Shown: one piece after another, positions 44,726-56,900 of the stretch
Layout of the letters: the number at the start of each line of letters is the position of its first letter
Position numbering within the stretch: position 1 is the first letter of the stretch
Source: Margaritifera margaritifera
Lineage: Eukaryota > Mollusca > Bivalvia > Unionida > Margaritiferidae
Reading direction: 5' to 3'
Assembly: GCA_029931535.1 (NCBI GenBank)
Contig: JAQPZY010001670.1
Location: 7,254,501 to 7,318,500 of the forward strand
DNA length: 64,000 nt
Program-made: the position numbers and the translations under genes
Notes under the pieces: generated by a model
Databases searched by the model: none
What the model saw: only the letters and a program-made list of their open reading frames with translations
What the model was told of the DNA's origin: nothing

Positions 44726-45858
44726 AAATCAACATGAAGTATTCTTATCTGATACTATACGCACGAACTGATAGTTACAAAAAATCATCTTTTTCCCAAA
44801 ACAACCAAAGATTGGAATTCATTGCCACAAATAGTAGTTACAACTGCTGAATCCTCAGAATACCAGGTTAAAAACTTTTCAAAATTAGTAGGGACAAATT
44901 TTGTTCTAAAATAAGTTCTTGTCGTAAAGGTTGACGCTGCGCGGTGCAAAAATCGCATTATGACGTATCACCGAACTAATCAAGATCAAGATTCTACGGA
45001 TCATAGCTCGGCATGTTTTTTTGTCGACGAAATAGCCGAGGACTTTCCGATTGCAGATCGTGGTTCCAAATTGGGAAATCCTTGGCCTTTTTCTTAAAGT
45101 CGATAAAAATTGGACGAAAATGGCCCAGCGATATTCCGATCGAGTAGTTCCAATTAGAACATCGCTCGGCTATTTAAAAAATACCTTGTATATCTGAGGT
45201 ATTGTTAAAAGAACTTTTAATTTCCTTTTTTTGGTGTATGATTGATATGTGCAGTTTTGGTTATAGAGTATACAGCTTAGTCTTACTTAAGATGTGCACC
45301 TCTAAAAAAAAAAAAAACTGCTAGCTCCGCTTGGTCATTTTCACTTCCTGGACTTCAAAGGTAAATAAAAAAATATAAAAAAGGAGCTGATAACTGTTTT
45401 TACTTTTTACATATTTTGTAATTCATTCATTGCACTTTCAGATGCTTGTATTGCCTACTCTTGTAAATTCATTTCCCTATTGTAATAATTGCTGAAAATA
45501 GTGTACTTTTGACTAATTCAGGCTGATTTTTCGAGTACTTTGGAGCGGCCATTTCTGTCAGACATTCTCTCCATTATGCATGTTGCAAATGCAAACAACT
45601 TCATCTTACACCTGTCACTATCTGTAGAGTGCGACCCAAGTTGAGAAAAGTACTTTTATCGACATGACGGAAAAGGCCGAGGTTGTTCCGATTGATCGCG
45701 GTTCTTACCTGCGGCGTGACTAGAGTTGCTATTTTAAGTATAAATCAGGCACACCCTTCGCCAAAATCCCAAATTTACGACGTGAGTATTTAATTTTAGC
45801 GATTACTAATAAAAATTTGTATTGAAGCAGTGTAGGCCTATCTTTAACTAATACAGTC
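44726..45858. other. DNA upstream of receptor gene 2
   Basis: Short related phrases (CCGAGGACTTTCCGATTG, GATCG-rich) recur at 44990-45190 and 45670-45705. The promoter and 5' UTR of gene 2 should lie here, but no element is clear. Confidence 0.35.
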
Positions 45859-46063
45859 ATGGCTCATGCAATTATGACTAGCTGTTCCGTTGTTTACCAA
45901 TTTTGCGTGGTCTTTCTTCTACAGGTCGCAAAGAGTGCGGAATTACACAAATGTCATCCTGGTTATTTCTTTGATGATGTCGTTAAGAAGTGCGAGAACT
46001 GCTACGCTGTTTGCATTGATGCAATTCTTCAGCGAACGGAGGACAAATGTGCCCTTTGTGAAG
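45859..46063 (+). CDS. receptor gene 2, exon 1 of 3: signal peptide and BCMA/TACI-like cysteine-rich domain
   Basis: The gene model is join(45859..46063,48701..48898,49925..50250), 242 aa. The ATG has G at -3 and G at +4. Residues 1-27 form a hydrophobic leader. Cysteines at residues 32, 45, 48, 52, 64 and 67 give C-x12-C-x2-C-x3-C-x11-C-x2-C, the same as gene 1 except the last gap, and close to BCMA/TACI. The first loop reads HPGYFFDDVVKK, with F-F-D where BCMA and TACI have the aromatic-Asp of their ligand-binding turn. The exon ends GAAG|GTCAGA in phase 1. A role as a TNF-family ligand receptor is inferred. Confidence 0.75.
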
Positions 46064-48700
46064 GTCAGATTAAAATGTCGGCGTCTAATGTTATAAAATT
46101 GGCTTCTAATGCTTCTTACCTCAGGCTTTATTTCAATTTTCCCTCTTTACTGTATAGTAAATATATTGTATACATATAATATATATTTGTAGATCTATAA
46201 TTTTTTTTATAATGGTGGAAAATTAAATTGAACATGCTCAAATGCCTTTATTACACTATCTTAGTACAATCAGAACATCACTTGGCCTTTTCCATAAAGT
46301 CGGAGAAAAAGCCTCGGATGTAATTGTAGGAATACACACAAATTTGCCTCACATGGATTTGCTGGTACCCAGCCAAAATTGGCAAGCCAATAAGATAGGC
46401 TGGTAACTGGTAAACTCAGTGTCTCCTGATTAGTTAGTTTTGTAGCAGAGTTTTTTTTAGCAGAGAGCAATTATGAACCAGACAACCAGATTAATGGGTG
46501 AGGTGCATCATGGAAAATAAGTACAGCTATTCCAGACTTTCACTAAGATGGATGATGCTATAGCTGCAGTCATTCACAATTTTGAGGTCAATCCGACAGA
46601 TCATACCTTGAATGTATGCTGATAGTGCTGTTCGGACCACCTTGGTTCTTCTTTTCAAAACAAGGATTGACTGAGAATTTGCAAATGCATCAATTTAATT
46701 TGTAAATTCTCTGTCAATCCAATCATAGAATAGCTGAGGTGGTCTAAGTAGATTGCAGTTCCTTTTTTGTTAAGAAATTTCTGGTGAACAAAATATATGA
46801 TTTTTCTGTAAATTACTGTGCTGACATACATCGAGGCATATTTTTGTCAATCAGAATTAGCAGAGGTGCTCAGAATGATCTGTGGTCTCACGAGCAATGG
46901 AAGTGTGACGCTGTAAACTCAGTGGAGTGCACCACATATGTTGCGACAGAAAAGGCAGTCAATTTTCCAATTGTGATTTTTTCTCCACTCTGCACCATCA
47001 CAGCTAAGTTAGCGCCTCTGCTATCTGAGAATTTACTATACAGTTTTGGATATTATCCCTATGATGACCAGCTCGGCGTACATGCAGTTAAAAGTGCACC
47101 ATCACCGCTAAGTAAGCACCTCTGCTATCTGGCAATTTACCATACAGTTTTGGATATTATCCCTGTGCCAACCAGCTCGGCAGGCACATTTAGAGTCTAA
47201 CAAAATAGTTGCAAAAACTTGGCCCCTTTACTTTGTTGTGATGACTTGCTATGGTAAATCTAATATATATATTGATTGTAATTTGAACAAAGTAAAATTC
47301 TTCATAAAAATGTGTTAGCATATGTTTTTGCAAAATATAAAATTGCCTATGCTCATTGGAACACTTCTGTTGTCAAATCTTCAGTTTTGGAAGCATGTAG
47401 TTTTTGCACATCAAGTTTATCAATTTCTAAGGTAAGTAAATCTTGCATGTAGTCTGCAGTCCTATAATGAGTAAATGGAAGTGATCAGTTTTGAAATACA
47501 TTGGAACTTATGAAGTTTGGCTTTGTCTCCTTCTGCCACCATATTGTGCCATGTGAACAAAATAAGTTCTGAATATAGTTTTCAATAGCGGTGAATTAAA
47601 TTTGAGGCTTTTCTCTGACTTGATGAAAAAGTCCAAGTGATGTTTCAGTTGTATTGTAGTAATGTATTCAGACCATACGGAGTAGAAGTCACTGATGTTA
47701 TGGGTGAGTAACCTCAGCTTTACAACTATATGTTTAAGGGGTCAATTCAAAAGTGCATGTTTTTACTTGGTCATTGGGGTGATGTTTTAGAAACTTAGAA
47801 AAGTAAAATTAGATTGTTTTGGTGGGACTTTAGTAAATATTGTTACCTATTTATAATTAACATAATGTAATTTAGGTACTACCAATAGTTAGAATTCATT
47901 CCAATGTTCAGCTTTTGCTGTGCTCATCTGAAGTCATATGGTCAAAATGTGACTGAAGTGGTATGTATGTAGAACCTTAAAGGTTGATGTTGCAATGTCT
48001 TTAAAATTATGGTCCAGCATATTCACTGGATAAATATTGAGATTTTATTTAAATTTTTCACTCTCCATCAAACTGTGGTCAGTGAATGATTGGGAAGAGA
48101 TAACTTAGCTTGCTGTTGTGTTTTCTTCTAAGTGTAAGGAGCATAAACTTTTGACTAAGTTTGGATTTTCAAATTGTTTGGTGTCAGTGATGCTGTTGAC
48201 ATCGAACAGCGAGGAACAGAATATACCTTTTCATCAGAAGATTACTGAAACATAGGAAGTGCAATTTCTCCAATGCCAACAGCTCAGGGGAAGATAGGAG
48301 AAGTTTGCATGTGGTAGTTAGGTAGGAACCCATGACTTAATGAAGCAGCATTTTATCTGGGGCATCAATAATTAACAATGACACATGGGTACAGTTTCTA
48401 TTTTGTATCATATTTTTTATATACCTTTGACAGAATTGTAATATCTTTACCTTTTATCTTGTAGTTATGTTTACATTTATTTGACAGACTTTATCTTCCT
48501 TATTGTTTTTTGTTGGCAATTCTTTGTCTTTACATTTTTATAACCTAGATTTTAATCAGCTGCATATAGCCAGTATTGTGTTGATGTGTTGTTAAACCCA
48601 TCTTGTAAATAAATGTAGTCCCCTACACATGTGCCTAAAGGAATGTAAAGAGATGTACTTTACCTTAAAATGTATTGTATATCATACTTTTTTTCTTCAG
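46064..48700. other. intron 1 of gene 2
   Basis: Contains a direct duplication of about 110 bp (CTGCACCATCACAGCTAAGT... at 46989 and GTGCACCATCACCGCTAAGT... at 47095). The 138-codon frame 46784-47200 spans both copies and looks accidental. The intron ends TTTTTTTCTTCAG at 48700. Confidence 0.5.
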
Positions 48701-48898
48701 ATGGGCTCCAACCTAAATCAGTTGAACATTCGCATATGCCATCCCCAGAGACCACTCCAGCATGGGTTGTAGTTGTGGTAATAGGAATTGTCTTCCTTAT
48801 GATAGTTGCACTTTTAATAACTGCCTTCTTCAAGAGACGACCTTTGCAACGTATATGTCGACGCCTACAAGCTAGACTGTCTCTTCAAGATATAAGAG
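48701..48898 (+). CDS. receptor gene 2, exon 2 of 3: transmembrane helix
   Basis: The acceptor is TTTTCTTCAG|AT and the donor AGAG|GTAGTC, phase 1 on both sides. It encodes a short Pro/Ser/Glu stalk (residues 69-89), a single helix at residues 90-112 (WVVVVVIGIVFLMIVALLIT...) and a strongly basic juxtamembrane stretch, FFKRRPLQRICRRLQAR, as expected for the inner face under the positive-inside rule. It is equivalent to exon 2 of gene 1 in size and phase. Confidence 0.75.
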
Positions 48899-48954
48899 GT
48901 AGTCTTGAAGTGATTTCATCTGTTTTTAGCAAACCTGGCCTTAAGGCCAAGTGA

Positions 48955-49745
48955 GCTTATGGTATGGCCCTGCATCCATCATGCATTCAGCCATCAAGAA
49001 TTGCTTGTTACCACTCTGGAGTCCATATTTCTGATCTGATTTCAATCAAACTAGGAATATGGATTTATATTGTCAAAATCTCGGGACAAGTTCAATAATG
49101 AGCTAGATTCATGCATATTAATGAGGTGATCTTGCATCTGATTGGCTAACATTGTTACCACTCTGGAGGCCATATTTCTGATCCAATTTTGATCAAGCTG
49201 GAAATATATGCTTATATCATTGAGATCTCCGACAAGTTTGATAATGATCAAGATCTACATATACTAATGAGGTGATCTTGCATCTGATTGGCTGAGCTTT
49301 TTACCACTCAGGAAGCTGTATTTCTAGTATAATTTTGATCAAACTTGGAATATATGCTTGTATCATCAAGATCTTGGGTGAGTTCGATAATGAGTGAGAT
49401 CCACACATACTAATGAGGTGATCTTACATCTGTTTGGCTAAGCTTGTCACCCCTCTGGAAGCTATATTTCTGATATGATTTGGATCAAACTTGCAACTTA
49501 TATCATCAAGATATTAGATGGGTTTGATAAAGAGTGAGATAGATGCATATTAATGAGGTAATCTTGCATCTGATTTTTTGATCTTGTTACCACGCTTGTT
49601 TCCATGCTAGAGGCCGTATTTCTGATCCGATTTTGATCTGATTTGGGATATATCCTTATGTTACTAAGATCTCAGACGAGTCGAGTAATAAGTGAGATCC
49701 AGCCTAATGAGGGGATCTTGCAGCTGATTGGCTGAGCTTGTTATT
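48955..49745. repeat. tandem array, ~155-bp unit, about 5 copies, in intron 2 of gene 2
   Basis: The units contain TTACCACTCTGGAGGC, ATATTTCTGATCCGATTTTG, ATCAAGATCTCGGACGAGTT-like text and TAATGAGGTGATCTTGCATC. The first begins with GAGCTTATGGTATGGCCCTG, related to the repeat start at 56905. This is a mollusc-style dispersed repeat amplified locally. Confidence 0.8.
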
Positions 49746-49924
49746 TCTTTCTCCTCTTTGCATTAGTAGGATAGGATAGATCAAACTTAATTTTACAATG
49801 TTTTATGGAGATATAAGATGTTTAGTGCAATTTTTGTGTCGTAAAGTTACAAGTCAGATGTCACAGTGTTGTCAGTGTTGTAGACAAAATGCTGAATTTC
49901 TTTTTCTTTTTTTATAACCAAAAG

Positions 49925-50250
49925 TTGATGATCTTGCAGACGAATGTAGTGGTCAGGATGTAGAAGACAGTAATCCAGAAGAATACGTTGAATTCGATGA
50001 GCTTTGGCCTGCGACTACCGTGCTGATTGAGAGTCCACAGCATGATCCACAGAATGTGGTTGACTACCAACAGCAGATGGAAGTTGATCTGAAGAAAGCC
50101 CGATCGAGTGGGAAGAATGTACAGACTGAGATTTTTGCCACACCCCAGAATGTGCAAATCACATTATTGGTGCATGCAGAGCTGCAGGACAGCATGAAGA
50201 TGGGGCCTGCTGGTATTGACATCCAGGAAACAATGCTCAAGACCCCATGA
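49925..50250 (+). CDS. receptor gene 2, exon 3 of 3: short acidic cytoplasmic tail
   Basis: The acceptor is CTTTTTTTATAACCAAAAG|TT, phase 1; the exon is open for 107 codons to TGA at 50248-50250. The tail (residues 136-242) is acidic at first (DDLADECSGQDVEDSNPEEY) and contains PEEYVE (residues 152-157, bases 49975-49992), which fits the P-x-E-x-x-(acidic/aromatic) TRAF6-type pattern. The rest is Gln/Asp/Lys-rich. No death domain is seen. The three exons sum to 729 bases with one open frame, which strongly supports the model. TRAF binding is inference. Confidence 0.75.
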
Positions 50251-50801
50251 ATTAGGACTCTCTGAAACTAGATATTAATAGAATAATGAAATTGGACAGC
50301 TTCATAATAGACCAATATTTTCAAAGCCAATAACAGTTTTCACACATATTAAAAAGGTGGAGCCATGTAGATTTGTTAGCATATAGAATTACAAAGAAAG
50401 GATAACATTTGCATGTGATTTATGTTTTAATTGTTAAATTTTTGCAAGAAACAAATTGGAAGCATTTTTGGTCTCATGTACAAGATATCTGTATGTGGAC
50501 ACGTAATACATTTAATTGATTTTACTGCAAGTGTAATGAAGAACACACCTTCTGTTTACCAATTATACAAAAGAAATTGCATACAAATCTTTCTTCCATG
50601 TCATTTTTTTTTACAACTGTAAAAGTTGATTGTCCATGATGCAAAATCCTAAAGTTTGGTCTTCCAAAATATTCTTCTTTAAAAATGTGCAACTTTTGTT
50701 TTTGTATTAATACAAGTTTTTCAAACATTTTCCTTGTTTAAAAAAGTTAAGTCTTTTTGTCTTGATGTACATTGGAACCCATTTATAAATCAGATTTTGG
50801 G

Positions 50802-50985
50802 AAAGTAAAATACATGCTTATGTCCAAATAATCAGTGTATTTTCCTCATTTTGTTGAGTAAAATACATGCTGATGTCCAAGTAATCATATAATCTGTGTA
50901 TTTTTCCCATTTTGTCAAGTAAAATACATGCTTATGTCCAAATAATCATATAATCTGTGTATTTTCTCCATGTTGTCAAGTTATA
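50802..50985. repeat. minisatellite, ~62-bp unit, 3 copies
   Basis: The units read AAGTAAAATACATGCTTATG, TCCAAATAATCATATAATC, TGTGTATTTTCC. They lie downstream of gene 2. Confidence 0.8.
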
Positions 50986-52151
50986 ATTCATTGTATTATT
51001 ATATGGAAAGGATCACATGAGTTTATGATACAGCTCTTTTTCTATGCATCAGATTTTTTCCGTAATGAAATATCAGTTGTTTTTATGATTAATAATTCCA
51101 TTTATCTTATTCATGTACATGCTATGAGATTTTTAGTATTGCAAATGAAGTAAACACTATTAAGAAGTATAATTTTAAAAAAACCAAACATTTTAAAGCA
51201 GTAATTTACAAATCCATTTGCCTGACTCCTGGGACAAGCTCAAATTCAACTCCGGCAAGCTCAAGTTTCCAAGGTACTTGTCGGCAAGTCCAAAAACTAA
51301 CAGAGAGAGGGAGAAAGGGGTCATATTCCATTCATATTTGCTTTATGTTCTGCAAGTTTTATACCCTTCGATCTCGCCACAGTATCAGCACCTTTTATTT
51401 AGTGTTTATATGTACTGTATTCTTCTACTACATAACTGGCCACAGTTTCTTTCATCTATCACATGTCATTTCCATCTTGTAGTCAATGTCAAGGTCAATC
51501 TCGCATTTTCTCGTGCACGTGATAATGTGAATACTTGCTATTTAAAGCAAGTTTTGACAAATAAGGAATACATATTTATATTTTCACTTATCAGTTACAT
51601 TTTAATTGTAATATTTGTATGTATCCAGGATTTACCGACTTCCAGGTCCTAACCTAGTTGCAGGCAGTTAGTGAGCTTGCCAATTCTACAATTGGCTTAT
51701 CAAAGATTGTTTTGATGCATGTGGCTGATTTTTAAGTGAGTAGGTGTTAATTGTTAATAATAAAACACGTGAGATTTCTTTGACAGGTGTGTTTGTAAAT
51801 AAAAGGCATTCGTCTTTAACGATTAACTACCATTTAAAATTTGCTGGAATTCATTCATTTTGACATTATACATACAGAGAAGGGACAGAGTTTCACTAAA
51901 AATCATTTATATTTCAAAGTACAAACTTTCCAGGGCATTAAAATTTGCTTTACCTTACAGCAGGTTAATAATGAAAACATAAAGTTCAGTGATTTATACT
52001 AAAATGAGAGGTTTTAAATTTTGGTGATATATATTTTAATGATCCCAGGTACAAGGAGGATTTTAGTTTTTCAGCAAGAACAACCAGTAATATCCCAGCA
52101 ACATTTTTTAGTATATACAGAGTATACTCTTGACTACACGACACTCCAATG
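50986..52151. other. intergenic DNA downstream of gene 2
   Basis: AT-rich. Faint repeated GGCAAGCTC/GGACAAGCTC phrases at 51230-51300 may be a worn transposon end. The 144-codon frame 51218-51652 begins inside them and shows no domain. Confidence 0.35.
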
Positions 52152-52275
52152 CAGGGGTGTCAAACTCATTTGCTCTGGCGGGCCAGATTTGATATAAATA
52201 ATAATAAATAATAATAATAAATAATGCCTTAGGCAGGCTCTATCCGGCCCACGGGCCATATGTTTGACACCCTTG
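52152..52275. mobile_element. small hAT MITE (CAGGGGTGTCAAAC type)
   Basis: This 124-bp element starts CAGGGGTGTCAAACTCA and ends ATATGTTTGACACCCTTG, inverted, with flanks CTCCAATG and CTCTAATC (6 of 8 bases match). The end sequence is one that I know from hAT MITEs in many animals. An AAT microsatellite fills the centre. Confidence 0.8.
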
Positions 52276-52854
52276 CTCTAATCAATATAGGGCAAAATGA
52301 CTTACCATTCAGAGAGCAGAAAATCAAGAAAATTTTATGCAATGAGACATTGTCATTTTAATTACAGTTTGTTTCATTAGTAGGAAAATGGTACAAAGGT
52401 GTTAAATTAATTTGAGCTATTGGCTGGGGTTACAAACAAGAGGAACATTCCTCGCCCTGTGTATTTTGTGTTCATAAGTGTTATTACTTATCAAGAATTT
52501 TACATAACATAGAAAAAGGAACTGTTGGGCTTTGGTGCCTTTTCATGAAATAAAATGTCACTTCTGGCACATAAAAAGTGTTGAAATGTTTCCAGCCGTG
52601 GTAAGTCATTTGCCTTAATGTATATTTTTAATCTGAATTTCAAATCTTGTCACTGTTACCATACACTGAGACATTTTATTATTTAATTTCCATGATACAT
52701 ATCATTTCCATTTCACATAATGTAAAATGCTTGTTTATTTTCTATTGTATACTTCTAGGTACATATAGTATGTTAGTATTAACCGGTACAAATTGTAGAA
52801 GCAGACCGTGCCCAAAAGTCACGATATTTTTTTTTTTTTTTTTGCGACTATGGG
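52276..52854. other. intergenic DNA, no recognised features
   Basis: AT-rich, with a T homopolymer at 52827-52843. Confidence 0.4.
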
Positions 52855-53180
52855 ACCATGATACAGTCCAGCTATTGAGGCCAGTCTGTGATTGGTAGTA
52901 TATCTTATTTATAGCTTACATGCAGCATGAAGTGGGATTGTATTAGAAATAACATGATCCAGTCCAGTTATAGCCCAGTCAGTGACTGGTAGTATACCTG
53001 ATTTATAGATTTCATGCAACATATGGGATTGCATTACAAATAACATGATGCCACTGCCTCACTTTCACATGAACCAGTCCAGCTATAGCCCAGTCAGTGA
53101 CTGATAGTATATCTGATTTATAGACTACATGCAGTATTATATGGGATCGCATTAGAAATAACATGATACCACTGTGTCAC
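52855..53180. repeat. tandem repeat, ~110-bp unit, 3 copies
   Basis: The units contain CCAGTCCAGCTATAGCCCAG, TCAGTGACTGGTAGTATA and GCATTAGAAATAACATGAT. Confidence 0.8.
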
Positions 53181-53749
53181 TTTGACATGATATTTCAATG
53201 TTGAGAATGTCCATCATTATAATTTTCCAGTTCCTACTTTGGATTGTGTAAGAATAGCATTATGTCTAATGTACAAGAGACAGGAAACAACCATATAGAC
53301 CTTTTAAAAAGGAAAAGCATGAGGTGTTCTAATTTTTTGCAATATATTGTGTCACTCAAGTCCATTTTGGAAGTGCAGTAAAGTCCATTTACTTATGGTC
53401 AGAAAAACATATATCATTTTTATAAGAAAAAAATAGTATCTGCAAGCAACAACATTACTGAAATTGACATTTGGACACTGTGGCTAATTGACATTTGGAC
53501 ACTGGTTATGGTTTTTTAGAAACAGTAGCAGGATTGATGCCTAATGATGCATCAAAGTAACTTTTACAGGGAATAATATTTATATATTTTGTCACTGCGT
53601 ACACTTTTGTGTACAAGTGCCAAAATTGTGCGTGACTTGATTTCTCCAACAACTGTTCCTATCTTGATGTGCACATCTGGCACAGTCTATCCTTGAAATA
53701 GAGTTAGTCATCTCACATTATTTTTTATCTCAAAGGGGTGGACATAGTC

Positions 53750-53812
53750 AGAAACTCATGTGTGATCAATTCTGTTACGATTCTGCAATGGAATTGAGAT
53801 CACACATGGGTT
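53750..53812. repeat. long palindrome
   Basis: The left arm AGAAACTCATGTGTGATC-AATTC pairs with the right arm GAATTGAGATCACACATGGG-TTTC around a ~10-base loop. It may be a tiny MITE or a hairpin-prone site. Confidence 0.6.
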
Positions 53813-54240
53813 TCCAACAATTGGGGGTGGTATGCAAAATACTTTTTTCAAATAAAACATTTTTTGCAGCATTTTGAAAAGTATGTTTGATATTTTTTAA
53901 TTTAGAGAACCATTGGATTCATTAACATGCAGTTATAAATGTATATTAAATTGGCAATTGCTTATTTAAGCTGAACAAACAATTTCCAAATTCATTTTAA
54001 TTTTTTAAAATTTTTTTTATAGGCAATATTTTTGTTGTTGAGAGGATACTTAAGCTGAGATTATTATTCAGGATTATGCCATCCCAAAACAATTCCACAC
54101 TAAAAATGCAATGTGAGTCATTCTTTGGCCAAAGAATGTACAATACAACTTATTCAGATCAGTTGACCTCTTGACCCAGAGCATACCAGAAATTGTAGTA
54201 GTCTGCTGATCAGTTTAATCGCCCAGCTTGTATCTTACCT
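53813..54240. other. intergenic DNA, no recognised features
   Basis: AT-rich sequence. Confidence 0.4.
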
Positions 54241-54435
54241 AACATTCTTGCCCATGTGGGTCAGTAATGCAGTCTGTAAGGAGCCTGGTGGGTTACCCAT
54301 GGGTTGGTCAAGTGGTCTGTCATGAGTCATGTGGGTTCGTCCAACAGACTGTCAGGAGTCAGGTGGGTCACCAATGTGGGTCAGTCAAGTGGTCTATAAA
54401 GAGCCAAGTGGTCACCTATGTGGGTTGCACTATAT
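54241..54435. repeat. minisatellite, ~45-60 bp unit, about 4 copies
   Basis: The units combine ATGTGGGTCAGTCAAGTGG, TCTGTAAGGAGCC and GGTGGGTCACC. Confidence 0.7.
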
Positions 54436-55229
54436 AACATATAATTTGAAATCTTGATAAGTTCAGCATCTCCTGTCCAAAATTTTCATGATACTTAAAA
54501 GTCCTCTGTCAACCTCCATGATTATTTTAAGGAGAAAAAGAATAGCTATGTTAATTAGTGAGCAAAGCATGCTTCTCAATCTGATTGGTCAATTATATAG
54601 CCAGTAGAATTAGCCCATCTTTTGAAGTGACAGAAATATACCATTTTAAAGAAGTTCACCATATAGGACAATACATTTGTACCGAGCTTGGTATATTTTT
54701 GGATGGACCATTTATCATCTCTTACTGTGTATCATGATTTAAAAACAATGTACGACGAAGTAACCATCCAAGTATATTTACAGCACTTATATCATTACAT
54801 GTGAGGCAAAAGAACAATAGTGCTTTTGCAATTTCTTGATGTAAATTATGTTATTAATATCATATTTTGATAATGACATGGATTTTCTTTTTGTAAGAAA
54901 ACATGATCTCTTCGTATTTTTTGCATGGAAGCATTACATACTGTTTGATGCAGGTAAATGCATCACGTCAGTGCTCAACACTTTTGAAGAGTTGATACAT
55001 TTATTGTATCTGTTATACAGAACAAAATTGTCACATATGCAAATTTGTACTGGTTACAAAGCTCCTGTATATAGTTTTTAAGTTTTATATATATTTTGTA
55101 CAATTTTATTTTTTCATATTTGTAATCAGTTTGGAATAAAATCCACAAAGGAACTTCATTTGACTTGTTAATGTTTGAAAATATTACACCAGTGCAGCAC
55201 ATGTAAAACCTGGCTAGATGTAAAGAAGT
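54436..55229. other. intergenic DNA, no recognised features
   Basis: AT-rich. The 136-codon minus-strand frame at 54975-55385 runs into a minisatellite and a G run and is not supported. Confidence 0.4.
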
Positions 55230-55318
55230 ATGCATGGCATCAGGTGCAAAAGTATGCATGGTATCAGGTACAAAGTTATGCATGGCTTCAGGTACAAAAA
55301 GTATGAATGGCAGCAGGC
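55230..55318. repeat. minisatellite, ~29-bp unit, 3-4 copies
   Basis: The units read GTATGCATGGCATCAGGTACAA with variants; they are followed by a G run at 55337-55351. Confidence 0.7.
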
Positions 55319-55351
55319 AGTGGACGCTGGTTGGGGTGGGGGGGGGGGGGG

Positions 55352-56900
55352 AGAAGATTGATTTAAATAGGAGTGGTACACACATTGCTGAAGTGCAGAA
55401 ACTGTTATTGAAAAAGAAAGAGCTGTTTTACCCGAAAAATACTGTACGCCCTTTTTTTTTACATCTTGACCTTTTATCTTTTATCATATTTGGAAGAGTT
55501 TATCTTCCTAAAATTTTTCTTGCAATTCTTTATTTTTACATTTGTAGAACTTGACTTTTAATTGGCATTGTATAGCCAGTAGACATGCGCATCGCCAGCT
55601 TGGTCATGATATGATACATATCATGATACTGGGGAGGCAGTACAATACATACTACAATATGTATCTGAAAGAAAGCACTACAATAAATATAAAGATACAG
55701 ACTCCTGCCTTGTCTGTCTTTCCATGTAATGTTGATGTCTATATGTTTACATTGGAATCATGTGGCAAGGTTACTAGTATTACTTGAATATATAATTACC
55801 GTTTTGCAGAATCTGCATTTTTTTTGTTAATTGTATAATGTCTTTGTAATTATTTGACCCTTAAAACCCCCCAAAAATTTCCAGATGGGAACCTTAAATA
55901 CAGCTGTGGGATTACATTTCAGATCTCGTCTGCCATTTTGGTCTTATAGTGAAGCATTATGGGAGCAGAAGTTTTTTCGCATTGACATTAAATCTACAAA
56001 CTATCATTTATACTGAAACATTAGAAATGTTGAACGTGTGGTTCATTTATAATTTTACTTAACCATATCCAACAAAAACATGATACTGGTTTTGTCACTG
56101 AGACTGGTGGTTTTTGTTTCTGAGTAGGAGAATCATAAGTATTGTCAATTTACTTTCTTTTCTCAACTTTAATTCATGTATATTAAAATACATCAGCTTC
56201 AAGTGCTACTACATCTATGTAATAATGTCACATTCACAATGCAAGATATATTGGGATGTTCCAGCAGAAGTACATATCACAGAAAATAGAGCGATGTCAA
56301 TATGTATAGATGAATAATTACACCTCAAATAGCCATTATTGCACTGACATGCCCTTATACCCCATATGACATACATACAATAAAGGAGGTTGTTATATAC
56401 TCTGTCATATGTCAGTATATATGTCAGTAAGCATAATAAAGTGTGCTACTTTGTTCATTGCTTATGCATTCACAGAACTGGAATGATGATGGATTTTGGA
56501 ATAATGGTTCTGTAGCACTAGACTACATATATGTATTTCAGTTGTGTCTTTGAGTTTTTATAAAAAAAAAAAATAGACTTTCAGTTAAATTCATCTAACT
56601 CTCCTGATATGTGAAAGAAATTTGATATGGAATATATCTGATTTTGAACCTAAAATACAATATTAAACTATTTCACTGTGACCTACATTTCAAGTTCCAG
56701 CTTGGTTTAAGGTTGATAAAAAAAAGGTTTTATAAAGATTTCTTCAAATGGAGTTGTGAAACTTGATGAGGGAATTAATTCTTATTGATGTCAAAACCTC
56801 AATCGCAAAGTTAGTCACAGCGACCTAATAATTTATGCATTTTCTTTAAATGTTGGTTTTTATTTTGATACACTTTCTTACCTATACTGGTCATAAACCA
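55352..56900. other. intergenic DNA, no recognised features
   Basis: AT-rich. I see no exon, repeat array or transposon end. Confidence 0.35.

Noticed and set aside
46784..47200. 138-codon open frame in intron 1 of gene 2
   Set aside because: It spans a direct duplication, shows no domain or splice signal, and lies between two well-supported exons.
51218..51652. 144-codon open frame downstream of gene 2
   Set aside because: Low-complexity hydrophobic translation, no domain, and the start lies within repeat-like GGCAAGCTC text.
54975..55385. 136-codon minus-strand frame
   Set aside because: It crosses a minisatellite and a G homopolymer; no domain and poor composition.
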